Shown one piece after another: positions 34,725 to 44,376 of a stretch of 64,000 nucleotides of DNA; the first letter of the stretch is position 1; the number at the start of each line of letters is the position of its first letter. The stretch spans positions 2,682,501 through 2,746,500 of the forward strand of contig NZ_CP119421.1 of NCBI RefSeq assembly GCF_030506305.1, given 5' to 3'. Position numbers and translations under genes: made by a program. This DNA comes from Porifericola rhodea (GTDB lineage: Bacteria; Bacteroidota; Bacteroidia; Cytophagales; Cyclobacteriaceae). The notes below the pieces were generated by a model. The model was not told the DNA's origin. It did no database searches and saw only the letters and a list, made by a program, of their open reading frames with translations.

Positions 34725-37469
34725 ATGCCAGGCAAACATAGAAGAGGAGCAGGGACGGGCACGTATGCAAAGTATCTGCCTGTCTACCGGAAAAAGCAGT
34801 TTTTTTTCCTAACGTTACTCCTATGTCTAAGTCAGATGCTCGTAGCCCAGTATCATCAAGAGAGTATGCGGGTCAATGAAGTTTTTAAAGATGAAAGCTT
34901 ACTGAAAGTGATTAAACATATGCAACGAACATATCATCTTAAAATCGCCTACGAGCGCAAGCTGGTGAAGCCCTATCGGGTGGAGGTAGTGCTGGAGGAG
35001 CAGACTCAGGCAGAAGCCTGGCAGGCTATCCTTTCTGCTACGCCGCTAACCTGCCTGCATCTTGGCGAAGGTAGGATGGTCATTCGTAGAAAAGCTGTTT
35101 ACCATCAGGCTGCTGAGCCTGAGAAGGTAGAAACAAGCTATACTTATGCGGGTGTGGTTAAAGATAGCGAAACCGGAGAGCGTATTCCTTATGCCAGTGT
35201 ATCGGTGTTAGGCACTCCGCTAGGTACTGTAGCAAATCAGGAAGGCTTTTTTTCACTTTCACAGCTTAGTGCCTCACAAGACTCACTAAAGGTTAGTCAT
35301 TTAGGCTATAGCTCCACTATATGTTCTCTGGATAAAAAGGCAAAAGGGCATCAGGAAGTTAAACTGGAGCCTGCCTACGCTTTACTGGAAGAGGTGGAAA
35401 TTAAAGAACGCCCAACCATCGGCCTGTTGGCCTTTACTCCAAAAAGTGGGCAGCACATTATTAATACTACCAAGACTAATCAACTCCCTCAGATAGGAGA
35501 AAGAGATGTTTTTCGTAGCCTACAGTTTTTACCCGGAGTTAGCATAGCTGATGAAACCTCTGCAAGCCTGAGCGTACGAGGAAGTAGTCCTGATCAGAAC
35601 CTGGTGCTGTTTGATGGTTTTACAATCTACCATCTGGATCATTTATATGGTTTCTTTAGCTCTCTGAATGCAGACGCTATCAAGGATATCAGGATTTATA
35701 AAGGAGGTTTTGGCGCTAAGCATGGAGGAAGGGCATCCAGCCTGATAGATATTAGTGGTAAGAGTGGTAACCAATACCGAAGCGGAGGTAGTTTAGGCTT
35801 AAACTTACTGAGTGCCAACTTTAGCGCCGAAACGCCCTGGGGTGAAAAAGGCACGGCTTTTATAGCTTTTAGAAGGTCATACACTGACGTTTTTCAAAGC
35901 GGCTTGTACCAAAACTTAATTAGCTATACGGAGCAGGAAACCCCTTCTTTGCTGCCGGGCATTCTTAATCCTATTCGCGAGCGTGACGAATCTTTTTACT
36001 ATTACGATGCCAATATCAAACTAAGTTACAGACCTAGCGATGATGACAAGCTGAGCCTGAGCTTTTACCAGGGAGCCGATGATTATGAGATGAGCAGTAC
36101 GCTGGCTGTCAATACCAATAGAATTGGTTTTCAGGAAGATATAGATGAACAGTTTTATATCGCAAATACAGGAGTTGGTTTACAATGGAACAGGATATGG
36201 AATAAGAAACTATTTAGCAGTCTTAACTTAGGCTACTCCAACTATGCCAGCCAGTACGATATGGAGATGAACGTATTGCAAGCAGAGTCTGAAGAAATGC
36301 TGGACCGTAGCTTCAATACTGAAAGAGAAAATACGCTGGATGAGTATACTGCTAAGCTGGATTTTGAGTACACACCCACCGTAGAGCACCAGCTAGACTT
36401 CGGGCTATTTAATACTTACAATGCTATCCTTTATCAGGATCAGAACAGCAGGCAGAGTATTCGCCTACAGAACAGGGGTAGTCAGACAGGGGGATATATT
36501 CAGCATATATATAGACCGTTAGCTGGTTTCAGTATGACTAGCGGGTTAAGAACTACATATTACTCTTTAGACAATCAGCTGTACCTGGAGCCGCGCCTTT
36601 CTTTTAATTTTGAAATACAGGAAAATATGTACCTGAAAGGTTCTGCTGGTCAGTATTATCAGTTCCTGAACAAAGCAAACTCTGATCTGGGTAAAGGATT
36701 TGAGCAGGACTTCTGGGTACTCTCTGGTAATAAAAGTATGCCTGTTCTTTCTGCACAGCAGTATATGATAGGCTTAAGTTATACTAAAAACGAATGGATG
36801 CTGGATGCAGAAGTATATCTGAAAAATATGCAGGGTCTGGCATTGGGTAATTACGAAAGCTTTGTAGAAACCAATGCTACCAGACCTTACTGGAGCTTTA
36901 ACAAAATCATTGCTGATGGTAGCGCAAAAGTAAAGGGAATAGACCTGATGCTCAGCCGTAGCTGGGAGCACAACACTACTACCGTAAGCTATAGTTTGGC
37001 ATCTAACCGTCAGCAATTTGACGAGATTAATGAAGGAGCAGCCTTTTTTGCGGACGAAGATCAGCGTCATGAATTCAAATGGGCAAGTCAGTGGGATTTT
37101 CACCCCTGGACATTTTCACTCAACTGGATTTATGGCTCTGGTCAGCCTTATTCTGCGCCTACTGAAATAAGCTCCGAAAATGGGCTAACCAAGCTGGTTT
37201 ATAGCGAAAAAAACAACAATCGCCTTCCGGCTTACCATCGGATGGATGCTTCTGCCTCTTATCAATTTAATATTGGTAGAAATAAAGCAGAGCTAGGCGT
37301 ATCACTTTTCAATCTGTACAATCAGCAGAATATAGGAGACAGGAGTTTTCTTTTTGATCGCTTTGGCTTTTACCAAAGTGAAAGAAACAGACAGTTAGTT
37401 CAGCTGATTTCTGTAGATCAGTTACTACTAAATCGTACTCTTAGTGTATTTCTCAATTTTCGCTTTTAA
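34725..37469 (+). CDS. TonB-dependent receptor with STN signalling domain
   Basis: An outer-membrane receptor of 914 residues, shorter than the SusC proteins. The N-terminus is long and basic before the signal sequence (hydrophobic 27-40, MLVAQ). Domains are STN (about 46-122), CarboxypepD_reg-like (about 140-225, with GVVKDSETGERIPYASV), plug (about 240-345, with ERDVFRSLQFLPGV, VRGSSPDQNLVLFDG and YKGGFGAKHGGR) and a beta-barrel ending LNFRF. It starts 5 bp after fecR, so translation is probably coupled. The plug closely resembles that of the TonB receptor encoded at 38627, which lacks the STN domain. Transport substrate unknown. Confidence 0.93.
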   Translation: MPGKHRRGAGTGTYAKYLPVYRKKQFFFLTLLLCLSQMLVAQYHQESMRVNEVFKDESLLKVIKHMQRTYHLKIAYERKLVKPYRVEVVLEEQTQAEAWQAILSATPLTCLHLGEGRMVIRRKAVYHQAAEPEKVETSYTYAGVVKDSETGERIPYASVSVLGTPLGTVANQEGFFSLSQLSASQDSLKVSHLGYSSTICSLDKKAKGHQEVKLEPAYALLEEVEIKERPTIGLLAFTPKSGQHIINTTKTNQLPQIGERDVFRSLQFLPGVSIADETSASLSVRGSSPDQNLVLFDGFTIYHLDHLYGFFSSLNADAIKDIRIYKGGFGAKHGGRASSLIDISGKSGNQYRSGGSLGLNLLSANFSAETPWGEKGTAFIAFRRSYTDVFQSGLYQNLISYTEQETPSLLPGILNPIRERDESFYYYDANIKLSYRPSDDDKLSLSFYQGADDYEMSSTLAVNTNRIGFQEDIDEQFYIANTGVGLQWNRIWNKKLFSSLNLGYSNYASQYDMEMNVLQAESEEMLDRSFNTERENTLDEYTAKLDFEYTPTVEHQLDFGLFNTYNAILYQDQNSRQSIRLQNRGSQTGGYIQHIYRPLAGFSMTSGLRTTYYSLDNQLYLEPRLSFNFEIQENMYLKGSAGQYYQFLNKANSDLGKGFEQDFWVLSGNKSMPVLSAQQYMIGLSYTKNEWMLDAEVYLKNMQGLALGNYESFVETNATRPYWSFNKIIADGSAKVKGIDLMLSRSWEHNTTTVSYSLASNRQQFDEINEGAAFFADEDQRHEFKWASQWDFHPWTFSLNWIYGSGQPYSAPTEISSENGLTKLVYSEKNNNRLPAYHRMDASASYQFNIGRNKAELGVSLFNLYNQQNIGDRSFLFDRFGFYQSERNRQLVQLISVDQLLLNRTLSVFLNFRF

Positions 37470-37652
37470 CCCATGAGCTAATTTACAGCTAACACATAAG
37501 ATCATAGTACAAGGGTTTACTTTCAACTAAAGCCGGCCCAAAAATGAGTGCTGAAAAGGAAAAAATCATTTTCTGTAAACAGAAGAGGTATGTCTAAACG
37601 AGAAAGGTCTCTGGCCTTTCATAAATATAATTTCACTTATAATCCATGTGTC

Positions 37653-38525
37653 ATGAAAACAATGAAGTTAAGCAAACTAAATTTCAAGTATGCATTTAGC
37701 CTGATGGCCAGTCTGTTGTTTGTTCAGCTGTTTACGGCTTGCCAGGAAGAAGAGGGGGCAAGCCTGGAGTCTGAAACCGTGTTAGATGAAACGGTCTTCG
37801 CAGAGAATTTTTACAACGGAATTACTTCAGAAGTAGAAGAAGCCATAGACATTCCTTTTTCTGCTAATGGTCGCATTATCGGTAATTTTGGCAAATTTGG
37901 ATGCGCTACTCGCAGTGTAGAGCGTTCAGATGAGGAGGAATATCCGCTTACCATAACATTAGACTATGGAGAAGGCTGCAACGCTTGGAATGGCGCAACC
38001 ATCTCAGGCAAAATTATTACTACTATTAGCGGACCACGTAAAGAAGTGGGTACTGTCATCACAACTACATTTGAAGATTTGTTGGTTAACGAGCAGCAGG
38101 TAGAAGGTACTCATGTCCATACTGTGGTAAGTGAAACAGAAATGAACAGCGTAGAAGAAGTAAGCATCACCACCTCCGAAGGCGAAACCTTTACCCGTAA
38201 CTCTACCCGCACACGTAAGCAGGTAGAAGGCGCTGATACCGAAGAACGTTCGGATGATGTTTTTGAAACTACCGGGTCTTCCAGTGGTCAAACGCCTGAA
38301 GGTGTAAGCTACAGCAAAAGCATTACTACACCATTGCTACACGCTCGTGACTGTCCCTGGATTGGTAGTGGCGTCATTGAAAACACAGTAGATGGTGTAC
38401 TTATAGTTACAGATTTTGGCGATGGTACCTGTGATAATATTGCCACCAATACTGTAGATGGAGAGACCGAAGAGATTGAGATGGACTTTAAAGTAAAACG
38501 TTTTCGTAGACACCTTCGACGCTAA
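37653..38525 (+). CDS. Lipoprotein of unknown function with two D-[YF]-G-[ED]-G motifs
   Basis: I do not recognise a named family. The frame is open from 37548, but the ATG at 37653 starts a proper lipoprotein signal (hydrophobic 14-28, Cys30 in FTAC), giving 290 residues. The mature part is acidic and Thr-rich and contains two related elements, LDYGEGC (103-109) and TDFGDGTC (253-260), each in a beta-rich context with a second cysteine nearby (Cys84, Cys234). The extreme C-terminus is strongly basic (KVKRFRRHLRR). It lies between two related TonB receptor genes on the same strand, 183 bp after the first, and is followed by a terminator. Confidence 0.7.
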   Translation: MKTMKLSKLNFKYAFSLMASLLFVQLFTACQEEEGASLESETVLDETVFAENFYNGITSEVEEAIDIPFSANGRIIGNFGKFGCATRSVERSDEEEYPLTITLDYGEGCNAWNGATISGKIITTISGPRKEVGTVITTTFEDLLVNEQQVEGTHVHTVVSETEMNSVEEVSITTSEGETFTRNSTRTRKQVEGADTEERSDDVFETTGSSSGQTPEGVSYSKSITTPLLHARDCPWIGSGVIENTVDGVLIVTDFGDGTCDNIATNTVDGETEEIEMDFKVKRFRRHLRR

Positions 38526-38547
38526 TAGCCAGTGAATCCTAAGCAAG

Positions 38548-38579
38548 AGCTGCCCTCTAAACAGCTAGGGCAGCTTTTA
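38548..38579 (+). terminator. Intrinsic terminator
   Basis: A perfect 9-bp stem AGCTGCCCT / AGGGCAGCT with a 10-nt loop is followed by TTTTAT. It separates the third signalling module from the next operon. Confidence 0.8.
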
Positions 38580-38626
38580 TATGCGCTCATGAAATAAACC
38601 TTTACTACTGCTACCAAAACTCATTC

Positions 38627-41095
38627 ATGAAAACCTCTTTACCTCAAACTTTCAGGCTTTGGCTTTGCCTTGCTTTGAGTACTATAGCTTTTGGTGTTGC
38701 TGCACAGGGAAGTTATACATTACAAGGCAGCATCAGAGAGAAGGGAAGTGAAGAAAGTCTGCCTAATGCTACTATTGTTATCAGGCAGAATGGCAAAGGC
38801 ACAGTTACCAATCAGGATGGTTACTTTACCTTGCTAAATGTACCATCAGACACGTCTACCCTACTCATCACATACATTGGATACCGAAGCCAGTTGCTTA
38901 AGCTCAGCCCAGATAAGATACAACAAAGGCTTACTATTTATCTGGAAGAGGAAGTAAATGAGCTGGAAGAAATCGTATTTTCCGCCCCTGGCAGCGGACA
39001 AATGATACGTGCCTCAGAGAATATCAGCCAGATCTCTATCTCACCGGCACAAATGGCCGCACTGCCTAGTTTGGGCGAAAAAGATATATTCCGTTCGCTA
39101 CAGCTGTTACCGGGGGTAAGTGGTAGTAATGAAGCATCATCCGGTCTTTATGTAAGAGGGGGAACACCAGACCAGAACCTGATTCTGCTGGATGGCTTTA
39201 CCGTCTATCATGTAGATCATTTTTATGGTTTTTTCAGTGCTTTTAATGCTGATGCTATTAAAGATGTGCAATTGTACAAAGGAGGGTTTGGGGCACAATA
39301 CGGAGGCCGTATTTCCAGTGCTATGGAGCTTACCGGTAAGACAGGTAATGTCAATCAGCTTTCTGGCAAATTAGGTCTGAGCGCAGTCAACGCGAATGCT
39401 ATGTTAGAAATTCCTCTGGGTGGCAAAGGTGCTTTGCTCGTGGCAGGGCGACGTTCTTACACAGATATCATTCAAAACGGATTGTACAACGATATTTTTG
39501 ACCTGTACAATGATGGTTCCGCTCAGGGGCAGGCTGCTCCCGCAGGCGGGCAGCCTCCAACTGGTGGAGGGTTTGGTGGAGGTGGAAGAAGGTTTGGCCG
39601 AGAGTTTCAGCAGAATACTGTAGAGCCTACCTTCTTCTTTTACGACCTAAACGCCAAGCTAAGTTACAACCCCAGCGATCGTGATATTATCGCCCTTTCA
39701 GTCTACCGGGGAGCCGATGATCTGGATAATTCTCGTAGTACCCAAAACGCCTTTAGCGGAGGTAATAACAATACCGACAGAACATTGAGTACCGACACTA
39801 AAGATGTGCTTAACTGGGGCAACCGTAGTAGTAGTTTGCGCTGGGCACGTCAGTGGAATGGGCGCTTTTACACTAATGCCATTGCTGCCTATTCTAACTA
39901 CTACAGTGTAAGGGACAGATCCAGCAATATTACGACCACTAGCGCAGATACAGTAACCACACGCTCCAATGGTACGGCGGAAGATAATGACCTGCAGGAC
40001 TTTACCTTCAGGCTGGATAATGAACTATTAATCGGTAAAAGCCATCAATTGGGTTTTGGAGGGCAGCTTACTCATAATGATATCAATTATAACTATACCT
40101 TAAATGACACGCTGGATATTCTTAGCCGTAAAGACGAGGGTATGCTCAGTGCCATATATGTGCAAGACATCTGGAAGCTTACAGATAGGCTAAGCCTGAC
40201 TGCTGGCTTGCGTGCCTCTTATTTTGATGTAACCGAAGAGCTGTATTATGAGCCCAGAGCCTCAGCTTCTTATCAGTTGACAGAGCGTTTCAGGCTGAAA
40301 GCTGCCTGGGGAAAATACTATCAGTTTGCTAATCGTATAGTACGCGAAGATGTAAGCCAGGGAAGTCGCGATTTTTGGCTGCTAGCTGATGACGAAAGCA
40401 ATTCTGTAAGCTCTGCTATACATTACATTGGTGGCATCAGCTACGAAACTGAAGATTACCTGTTTGATGTAGAATATTACCAGAAAGAAATGGAAGGTCT
40501 TTCTGAGTTTAGTTTAAGGTTTAGCCGACCTGGAGCGGATATAGCAGACAGCCAGCTTTTTTATGAAGGCACAGGTATAGCAAGGGGTGTAGAGTTTTTG
40601 CTGCAAAAGAAAAGTGGCGCTTTTAACGGATGGGTCAGCTACACTTTGGGAGAGGTAGTTCACAATTTTCCTGCCTTAAGCGATCATGCTTTTTATGCGT
40701 TGCACGATCAGCGACACGAGCTCAAAATAGTAGGTAGTTATCAGCTCGGCAACTGGACCTTTGCCAGCACCTGGATTTACGCGACCGGAAAGCCCTACTC
40801 AGCGCCATATGGCGAGTACGAACTCAATCTGCTGGACGGAGCTACCTACACCTATGTGAGCGTTGGCGAAAAAAATGCTTTCCGCCTGCCCGACTACCAC
40901 CGTTTAGACCTATCTGCGTCTTTAAACTTCCAATTGTTCGGGCAAAAAGCGAATGCTGGTATGTCTGTCTTTAACCTATACAATCAGGAGAACATCTGGT
41001 ACAAAGAGTTTGAAGTCTCCGAAGGAGAAGTGATAGAAACCGATGTAAGCCTGATAGGCTTTACTCCCAGCCTGTTTTTTAACATCAGCTTTTAA
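38627..41095 (+). CDS. TonB-dependent receptor without STN domain
   Basis: An outer-membrane transporter of 822 residues. It has a signal peptide (about 1-26, GVAAQ), a CarboxypepD_reg-like domain (about 29-115), a plug (about 125-235, with EKDIFRSLQLLPGV, VRGGTPDQNLILLDG and YKGGFGAQYGGR) and a beta-barrel ending FFNISF. It is a close paralogue of the receptor at 34725 but lacks the STN domain, so it should transport without signalling. One barrel loop (about 297-322) is unusually rich in Gly, Gln and Pro (GGQPPTGGGFGGGGRRFG). A DUF4249 lipoprotein gene starts 8 bp after its stop, a pairing often seen in this phylum. Confidence 0.93.
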   Translation: MKTSLPQTFRLWLCLALSTIAFGVAAQGSYTLQGSIREKGSEESLPNATIVIRQNGKGTVTNQDGYFTLLNVPSDTSTLLITYIGYRSQLLKLSPDKIQQRLTIYLEEEVNELEEIVFSAPGSGQMIRASENISQISISPAQMAALPSLGEKDIFRSLQLLPGVSGSNEASSGLYVRGGTPDQNLILLDGFTVYHVDHFYGFFSAFNADAIKDVQLYKGGFGAQYGGRISSAMELTGKTGNVNQLSGKLGLSAVNANAMLEIPLGGKGALLVAGRRSYTDIIQNGLYNDIFDLYNDGSAQGQAAPAGGQPPTGGGFGGGGRRFGREFQQNTVEPTFFFYDLNAKLSYNPSDRDIIALSVYRGADDLDNSRSTQNAFSGGNNNTDRTLSTDTKDVLNWGNRSSSLRWARQWNGRFYTNAIAAYSNYYSVRDRSSNITTTSADTVTTRSNGTAEDNDLQDFTFRLDNELLIGKSHQLGFGGQLTHNDINYNYTLNDTLDILSRKDEGMLSAIYVQDIWKLTDRLSLTAGLRASYFDVTEELYYEPRASASYQLTERFRLKAAWGKYYQFANRIVREDVSQGSRDFWLLADDESNSVSSAIHYIGGISYETEDYLFDVEYYQKEMEGLSEFSLRFSRPGADIADSQLFYEGTGIARGVEFLLQKKSGAFNGWVSYTLGEVVHNFPALSDHAFYALHDQRHELKIVGSYQLGNWTFASTWIYATGKPYSAPYGEYELNLLDGATYTYVSVGEKNAFRLPDYHRLDLSASLNFQLFGQKANAGMSVFNLYNQENIWYKEFEVSEGEVIETDVSLIGFTPSLFFNISF

Positions 41096-41103
41096 CCTGT
41101 GCT

Positions 41104-41931
41104 ATGAAAAACTTATCCTTCATTCTTTTTGCAAATTTCATTTTACTGCTTGCCTGCGAAGAGGTTCCTGTTTTTGATGAAACACAGCAGCGCCCTGTAG
41201 TGCAGGCATTTCTGTACGCTGACGAAGCCGTAGATTCTATTCAGTTAACTACGCTGGTGCCTTTTGGAAGTGAGTCAGAAGAAGCGCCCCCCATTACTAA
41301 TGCACAGCTTAAGATTAGCTCAGCAGGAGAAGAATATGTGTTAAGCCATCTCGAAGAAAAGGCAGGTTATTATGCTTATAGCGGAAGTAATCTGGAGATT
41401 AAAGTGGGGCAAACTTACCAGCTTAGCTTTGAGTACAATGGCGAATTGGTAAGTGCCGAAACTACAGTGCCGACTCCTCCACAGCACCTAAGCCTAGAGG
41501 TAGAAGAAATTTTTCTGCCCCAGATAAGTAGTCAGGAAGATCTGTTTACCAATCGTGAGCTAATGCAACAAACCATAGCCCTGGACTGGGACTACGAGGA
41601 AGGAGCTTACTACTATGTATTGATAGAAAATTTGGAAGATGACCCTGAGCCTATCAATCAACTGGATATCAATTTTGCACCTTTTGCCAGGTTTATTTCG
41701 GCTCCTAGCCAGGATAACTTTATGAGTATAAGACCCCTGTTGCAGTTTCAGTCTTTTGGCACTCATCGCATTAGGGTGTACAAGCTTAACGAAGAGTATG
41801 CAAAACTGTACGAATCGCTGGAGCAGGATTCTCGCAATCTCAACGAACCTTACTCTAACATACAAAACGGCCTGGGCATATTTACGGCCTTCTCTTCGCA
41901 GGAAGTTTTTCTGGAGGTTGTCAAGCAATAA
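41104..41931 (+). CDS. DUF4249-family lipoprotein
   Basis: A surface-type lipoprotein of 275 residues with a signal ending at Cys18 (LLLAC). The N-terminal part matches the DUF4249 pattern: a conserved start around RPVVQAFLYAD, a beta-sandwich-like region with TNAQLKISS and GQTYQLSFEYNG, then a second domain with LDWDYEEGAYYYVLIENLED. Members of this family are usually encoded directly after a TonB receptor and probably act as its extracellular partner. The function has not been defined to my knowledge. Confidence 0.85.
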   Translation: MKNLSFILFANFILLLACEEVPVFDETQQRPVVQAFLYADEAVDSIQLTTLVPFGSESEEAPPITNAQLKISSAGEEYVLSHLEEKAGYYAYSGSNLEIKVGQTYQLSFEYNGELVSAETTVPTPPQHLSLEVEEIFLPQISSQEDLFTNRELMQQTIALDWDYEEGAYYYVLIENLEDDPEPINQLDINFAPFARFISAPSQDNFMSIRPLLQFQSFGTHRIRVYKLNEEYAKLYESLEQDSRNLNEPYSNIQNGLGIFTAFSSQEVFLEVVKQ

Positions 41932-41962
41932 CAGGAAAAAGTAAAGTAAGAAGCAATTATAT

Positions 41963-41988
41963 AAGCCAAGCTAGGTTTTGGCTTTCAT
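41963..41988 (+). terminator. Short hairpin between DUF4249 and DUF4270 genes
   Basis: AAGCCAA / TTGGCTT, with an 8-nt loop, is followed by TCATTT. It could lower expression of the downstream genes rather than stop transcription fully. Confidence 0.35.
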
Positions 41989-42007
41989 TTAACATTAGAA
42001 GTATACT

Positions 42008-43342
42008 ATGAAAATAACGAAGATGCTAGGCGCTATATGCTTAGCAATGGGGAGTTTGCTGTTTCTGTCCTCTTGTGGGGACGAAGACCTGATGCTGGAA
42101 GAAGAACTTGTGGCCCCTTTTTATCTTGGCTTTACAGATACAGTGAGCCTTCAGATGTCAAGTATGCAGGCGGACTCTATTATTAGCTCCGGTACAGGTA
42201 GACTGCTTATAGGAAGTCTGGAGGATGAATACCTGGGTAAGCTTAGAGCGCAGACGTTTTTTCAGCTGGGCTTAAACGGTGTGCTTTTACCATCAGAAGA
42301 TGCTGTGTACGATTCTCTGGTTTTGTACCTGACGACCAATAACTATATCTACGGTGATAGTAGTCAGCCGCAAAAAATAAGCGTACATCGCATTACAGAA
42401 GAGTATAATACAGTAGAAGATGACTATTTCTATAATACTCAGTCTTTACGATACGAAGAAAGTGCCCTGGGTGCATTGAGCTTTAGCCCGAACTACCGCC
42501 AGCGAGATTCTCTTAGCATACGTTTGAATGATGAGTGGGGGAAAGCTCTGTTTGAAATGGGACAGAACGGTGACGTAGCTTTAAGTACTACCGAAGATTT
42601 TCAGGAGTATCTACCGGGCCTCACCCTGCTAGCTGATAGTACTTCAGGAGGTGCTGTTTTGGGTTATGCTGCCAGTGCTTCGCAGATTTATATGCGCCTT
42701 TATTATCATCAGACAGGCGAAGAACTGCAAACCTACACTTATGATTTTCAGCTTTCTAACAGCACTCAACAGTTCAATCAGTTTGAAAGCACGCGTACGC
42801 AAAATGCTCTTGCTGATTTGCAAAGTGTGAAAAAACCTCTGGCAGATACCATTACTGATCAAATGACTTTTGTACAGGGAGGGAGTGGGCTCATTACGCG
42901 TATAAATATCCCTCACCTGGAAGATTTCCCTGAGCTTGGCGAGTATATGTATATCACTCAGGCAGAGTTGGTACTTAAACCGGTGCTGCCTGACGAAACT
43001 CAGTTCAACTTACCAGATAGCCTGCTCATGTTTACGGTAGATCATCCTGATGATATTATGCCTCTCATCTCATTTGGAGTGGGCGATAGCGATACCTGGG
43101 TCTGGATGAGTGGCTTACAGCTGGATGACGAATACGACCGCAATACGGAATACCGCTTCAATATCACTGATTTTATTGTAGACGAAGTTAGTAGTGATGC
43201 ACTTAGCGAAAAGTTTCTGGTGCTTACACTACCCAACCTCAGCAATCAGGTGCATAGCATGTATCTTGGTAGCGACACACATCCTGAATACCAAACCAAA
43301 CTCGAGATTTCATATTCACAATTGACCAATTTAATTAATTAA
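42008..43342 (+). CDS. DUF4270-family lipoprotein
   Basis: A surface-type lipoprotein of 444 residues with Cys23 in the lipobox (FLSSC). The early segment DTVSLQMSSMQADSIISS followed by GRLLIGSLEDEYLGKLRAQTFFQLGL is characteristic of DUF4270 proteins. The rest is a long beta-rich region with repeated YDSLVLYL and ITQAELVLKP elements. No catalytic motif is visible. It is the third gene in a row of outer-membrane-associated products and is separated from the Kelch gene by only 5 bp. Confidence 0.82.
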   Translation: MKITKMLGAICLAMGSLLFLSSCGDEDLMLEEELVAPFYLGFTDTVSLQMSSMQADSIISSGTGRLLIGSLEDEYLGKLRAQTFFQLGLNGVLLPSEDAVYDSLVLYLTTNNYIYGDSSQPQKISVHRITEEYNTVEDDYFYNTQSLRYEESALGALSFSPNYRQRDSLSIRLNDEWGKALFEMGQNGDVALSTTEDFQEYLPGLTLLADSTSGGAVLGYAASASQIYMRLYYHQTGEELQTYTYDFQLSNSTQQFNQFESTRTQNALADLQSVKKPLADTITDQMTFVQGGSGLITRINIPHLEDFPELGEYMYITQAELVLKPVLPDETQFNLPDSLLMFTVDHPDDIMPLISFGVGDSDTWVWMSGLQLDDEYDRNTEYRFNITDFIVDEVSSDALSEKFLVLTLPNLSNQVHSMYLGSDTHPEYQTKLEISYSQLTNLIN

Positions 43343-43347
43343 GAAAG

Positions 43348-44340
43348 ATGTATAAGAGACCATTATTTGTATTACTAATTAGCATATTTAGCCTGTACGC
43401 CTGCACTACTGATGACGAAACCGAAGAGACTTTAGGCAATTGGGTAGAAGTAGCAGACTTTGATGGGCCTGCCAGAAGCGGAGCTATTTCTTTTTCAATA
43501 GGCAATAGGGCATATGTGGGCCTGGGTTATGATGGTAGCGACCGACTGAACGACTTTTGGGAGTACGACCAGGATAGAAATTTTTGGGTTAAACGTGCTA
43601 CCTTTCCGGGCAGTGCCCGAAACGCAGCGGTTGCTTTTGCTGCCAATGGCAAAGGTTATATTACAACCGGATATGATGGAAGCAACGAACTCAAGGACTT
43701 CTGGGAATATGACCCAAACACCGATAGCTGGACACAAAAAGCGGATTTTCCTGGTGATGCGCGCATTGGAGCTGTAGCATTTAGCATAGATAATATGGGC
43801 TATGTAGGCACTGGTAACAATGGCGATAACGACCTCAAAGACTTCTGGAAGTATGATCCTGCTAGTGACACCTGGACACAGATACCTTTCAGTGGATCCA
43901 AAAGGGTAGATGCTTTTGCTTTTGTTATAGATGGTATGGCCTATATCGGTGGAGGCAGAAACAATGGGCTGTACGAGCAGGATTTCTGGCAGTTTGATCC
44001 CCTTGATGTACGCTGGACAGAACTACTTGACCTGGATGAAGATGATTATCCTATAGCCAGAGAAAATACAGTAAGCTTTGCCATTAACGGTAAAGGCTAC
44101 ATAAGTACCGGTTCTACTGGCTCTGCCTTGCGCGATACTTATGAGTATAATCCGGTAGCAGATGAGTGGGAGCAAAAGACCAGCCTGGAAGGCGCATCTC
44201 GTGAAGAGGCTGTTGCCTTTGTACTTACCAGTGGAGAAGGCACTACTACCGCCTTTGTAGCTACCGGCAGAAGCGGACAGTCTCGCTTTGACGATGTGTG
44301 GCAGTTTTTTCCGGACGAAGAGTATGACGAAGAAGATTAG
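43348..44340 (+). CDS. Kelch-repeat lipoprotein
   Basis: A lipoprotein of 330 residues with Cys19 (LYAC). After a short linker it consists almost entirely of six Kelch repeats of about 48-50 residues, each with a double-glycine-type strand followed by a conserved FWEYDP..D.W motif. The repeats start near residues 35, 83, 132, 181, 230 and 278, and would close into a six-bladed propeller. The C-terminus is very acidic (DEEYDEED). It lies 5 bp after the DUF4270 gene and 36 bp before the S41 protease gene, so the group is most likely one operon. A carbohydrate- or protein-binding role is inferred from the fold. Confidence 0.85.
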   Translation: MYKRPLFVLLISIFSLYACTTDDETEETLGNWVEVADFDGPARSGAISFSIGNRAYVGLGYDGSDRLNDFWEYDQDRNFWVKRATFPGSARNAAVAFAANGKGYITTGYDGSNELKDFWEYDPNTDSWTQKADFPGDARIGAVAFSIDNMGYVGTGNNGDNDLKDFWKYDPASDTWTQIPFSGSKRVDAFAFVIDGMAYIGGGRNNGLYEQDFWQFDPLDVRWTELLDLDEDDYPIARENTVSFAINGKGYISTGSTGSALRDTYEYNPVADEWEQKTSLEGASREEAVAFVLTSGEGTTTAFVATGRSGQSRFDDVWQFFPDEEYDEED

Positions 44341-44376
44341 AGCATAGCAGCAAAACTATATTTAAACTTTTCAAGC

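Noticed and set aside
37548-37652. 35 extra N-terminal residues for the lipoprotein at 37653
   Set aside because: The basic extra segment would move the lipobox far from the N-terminus; the ATG at 37653 gives a normal lipoprotein signal.
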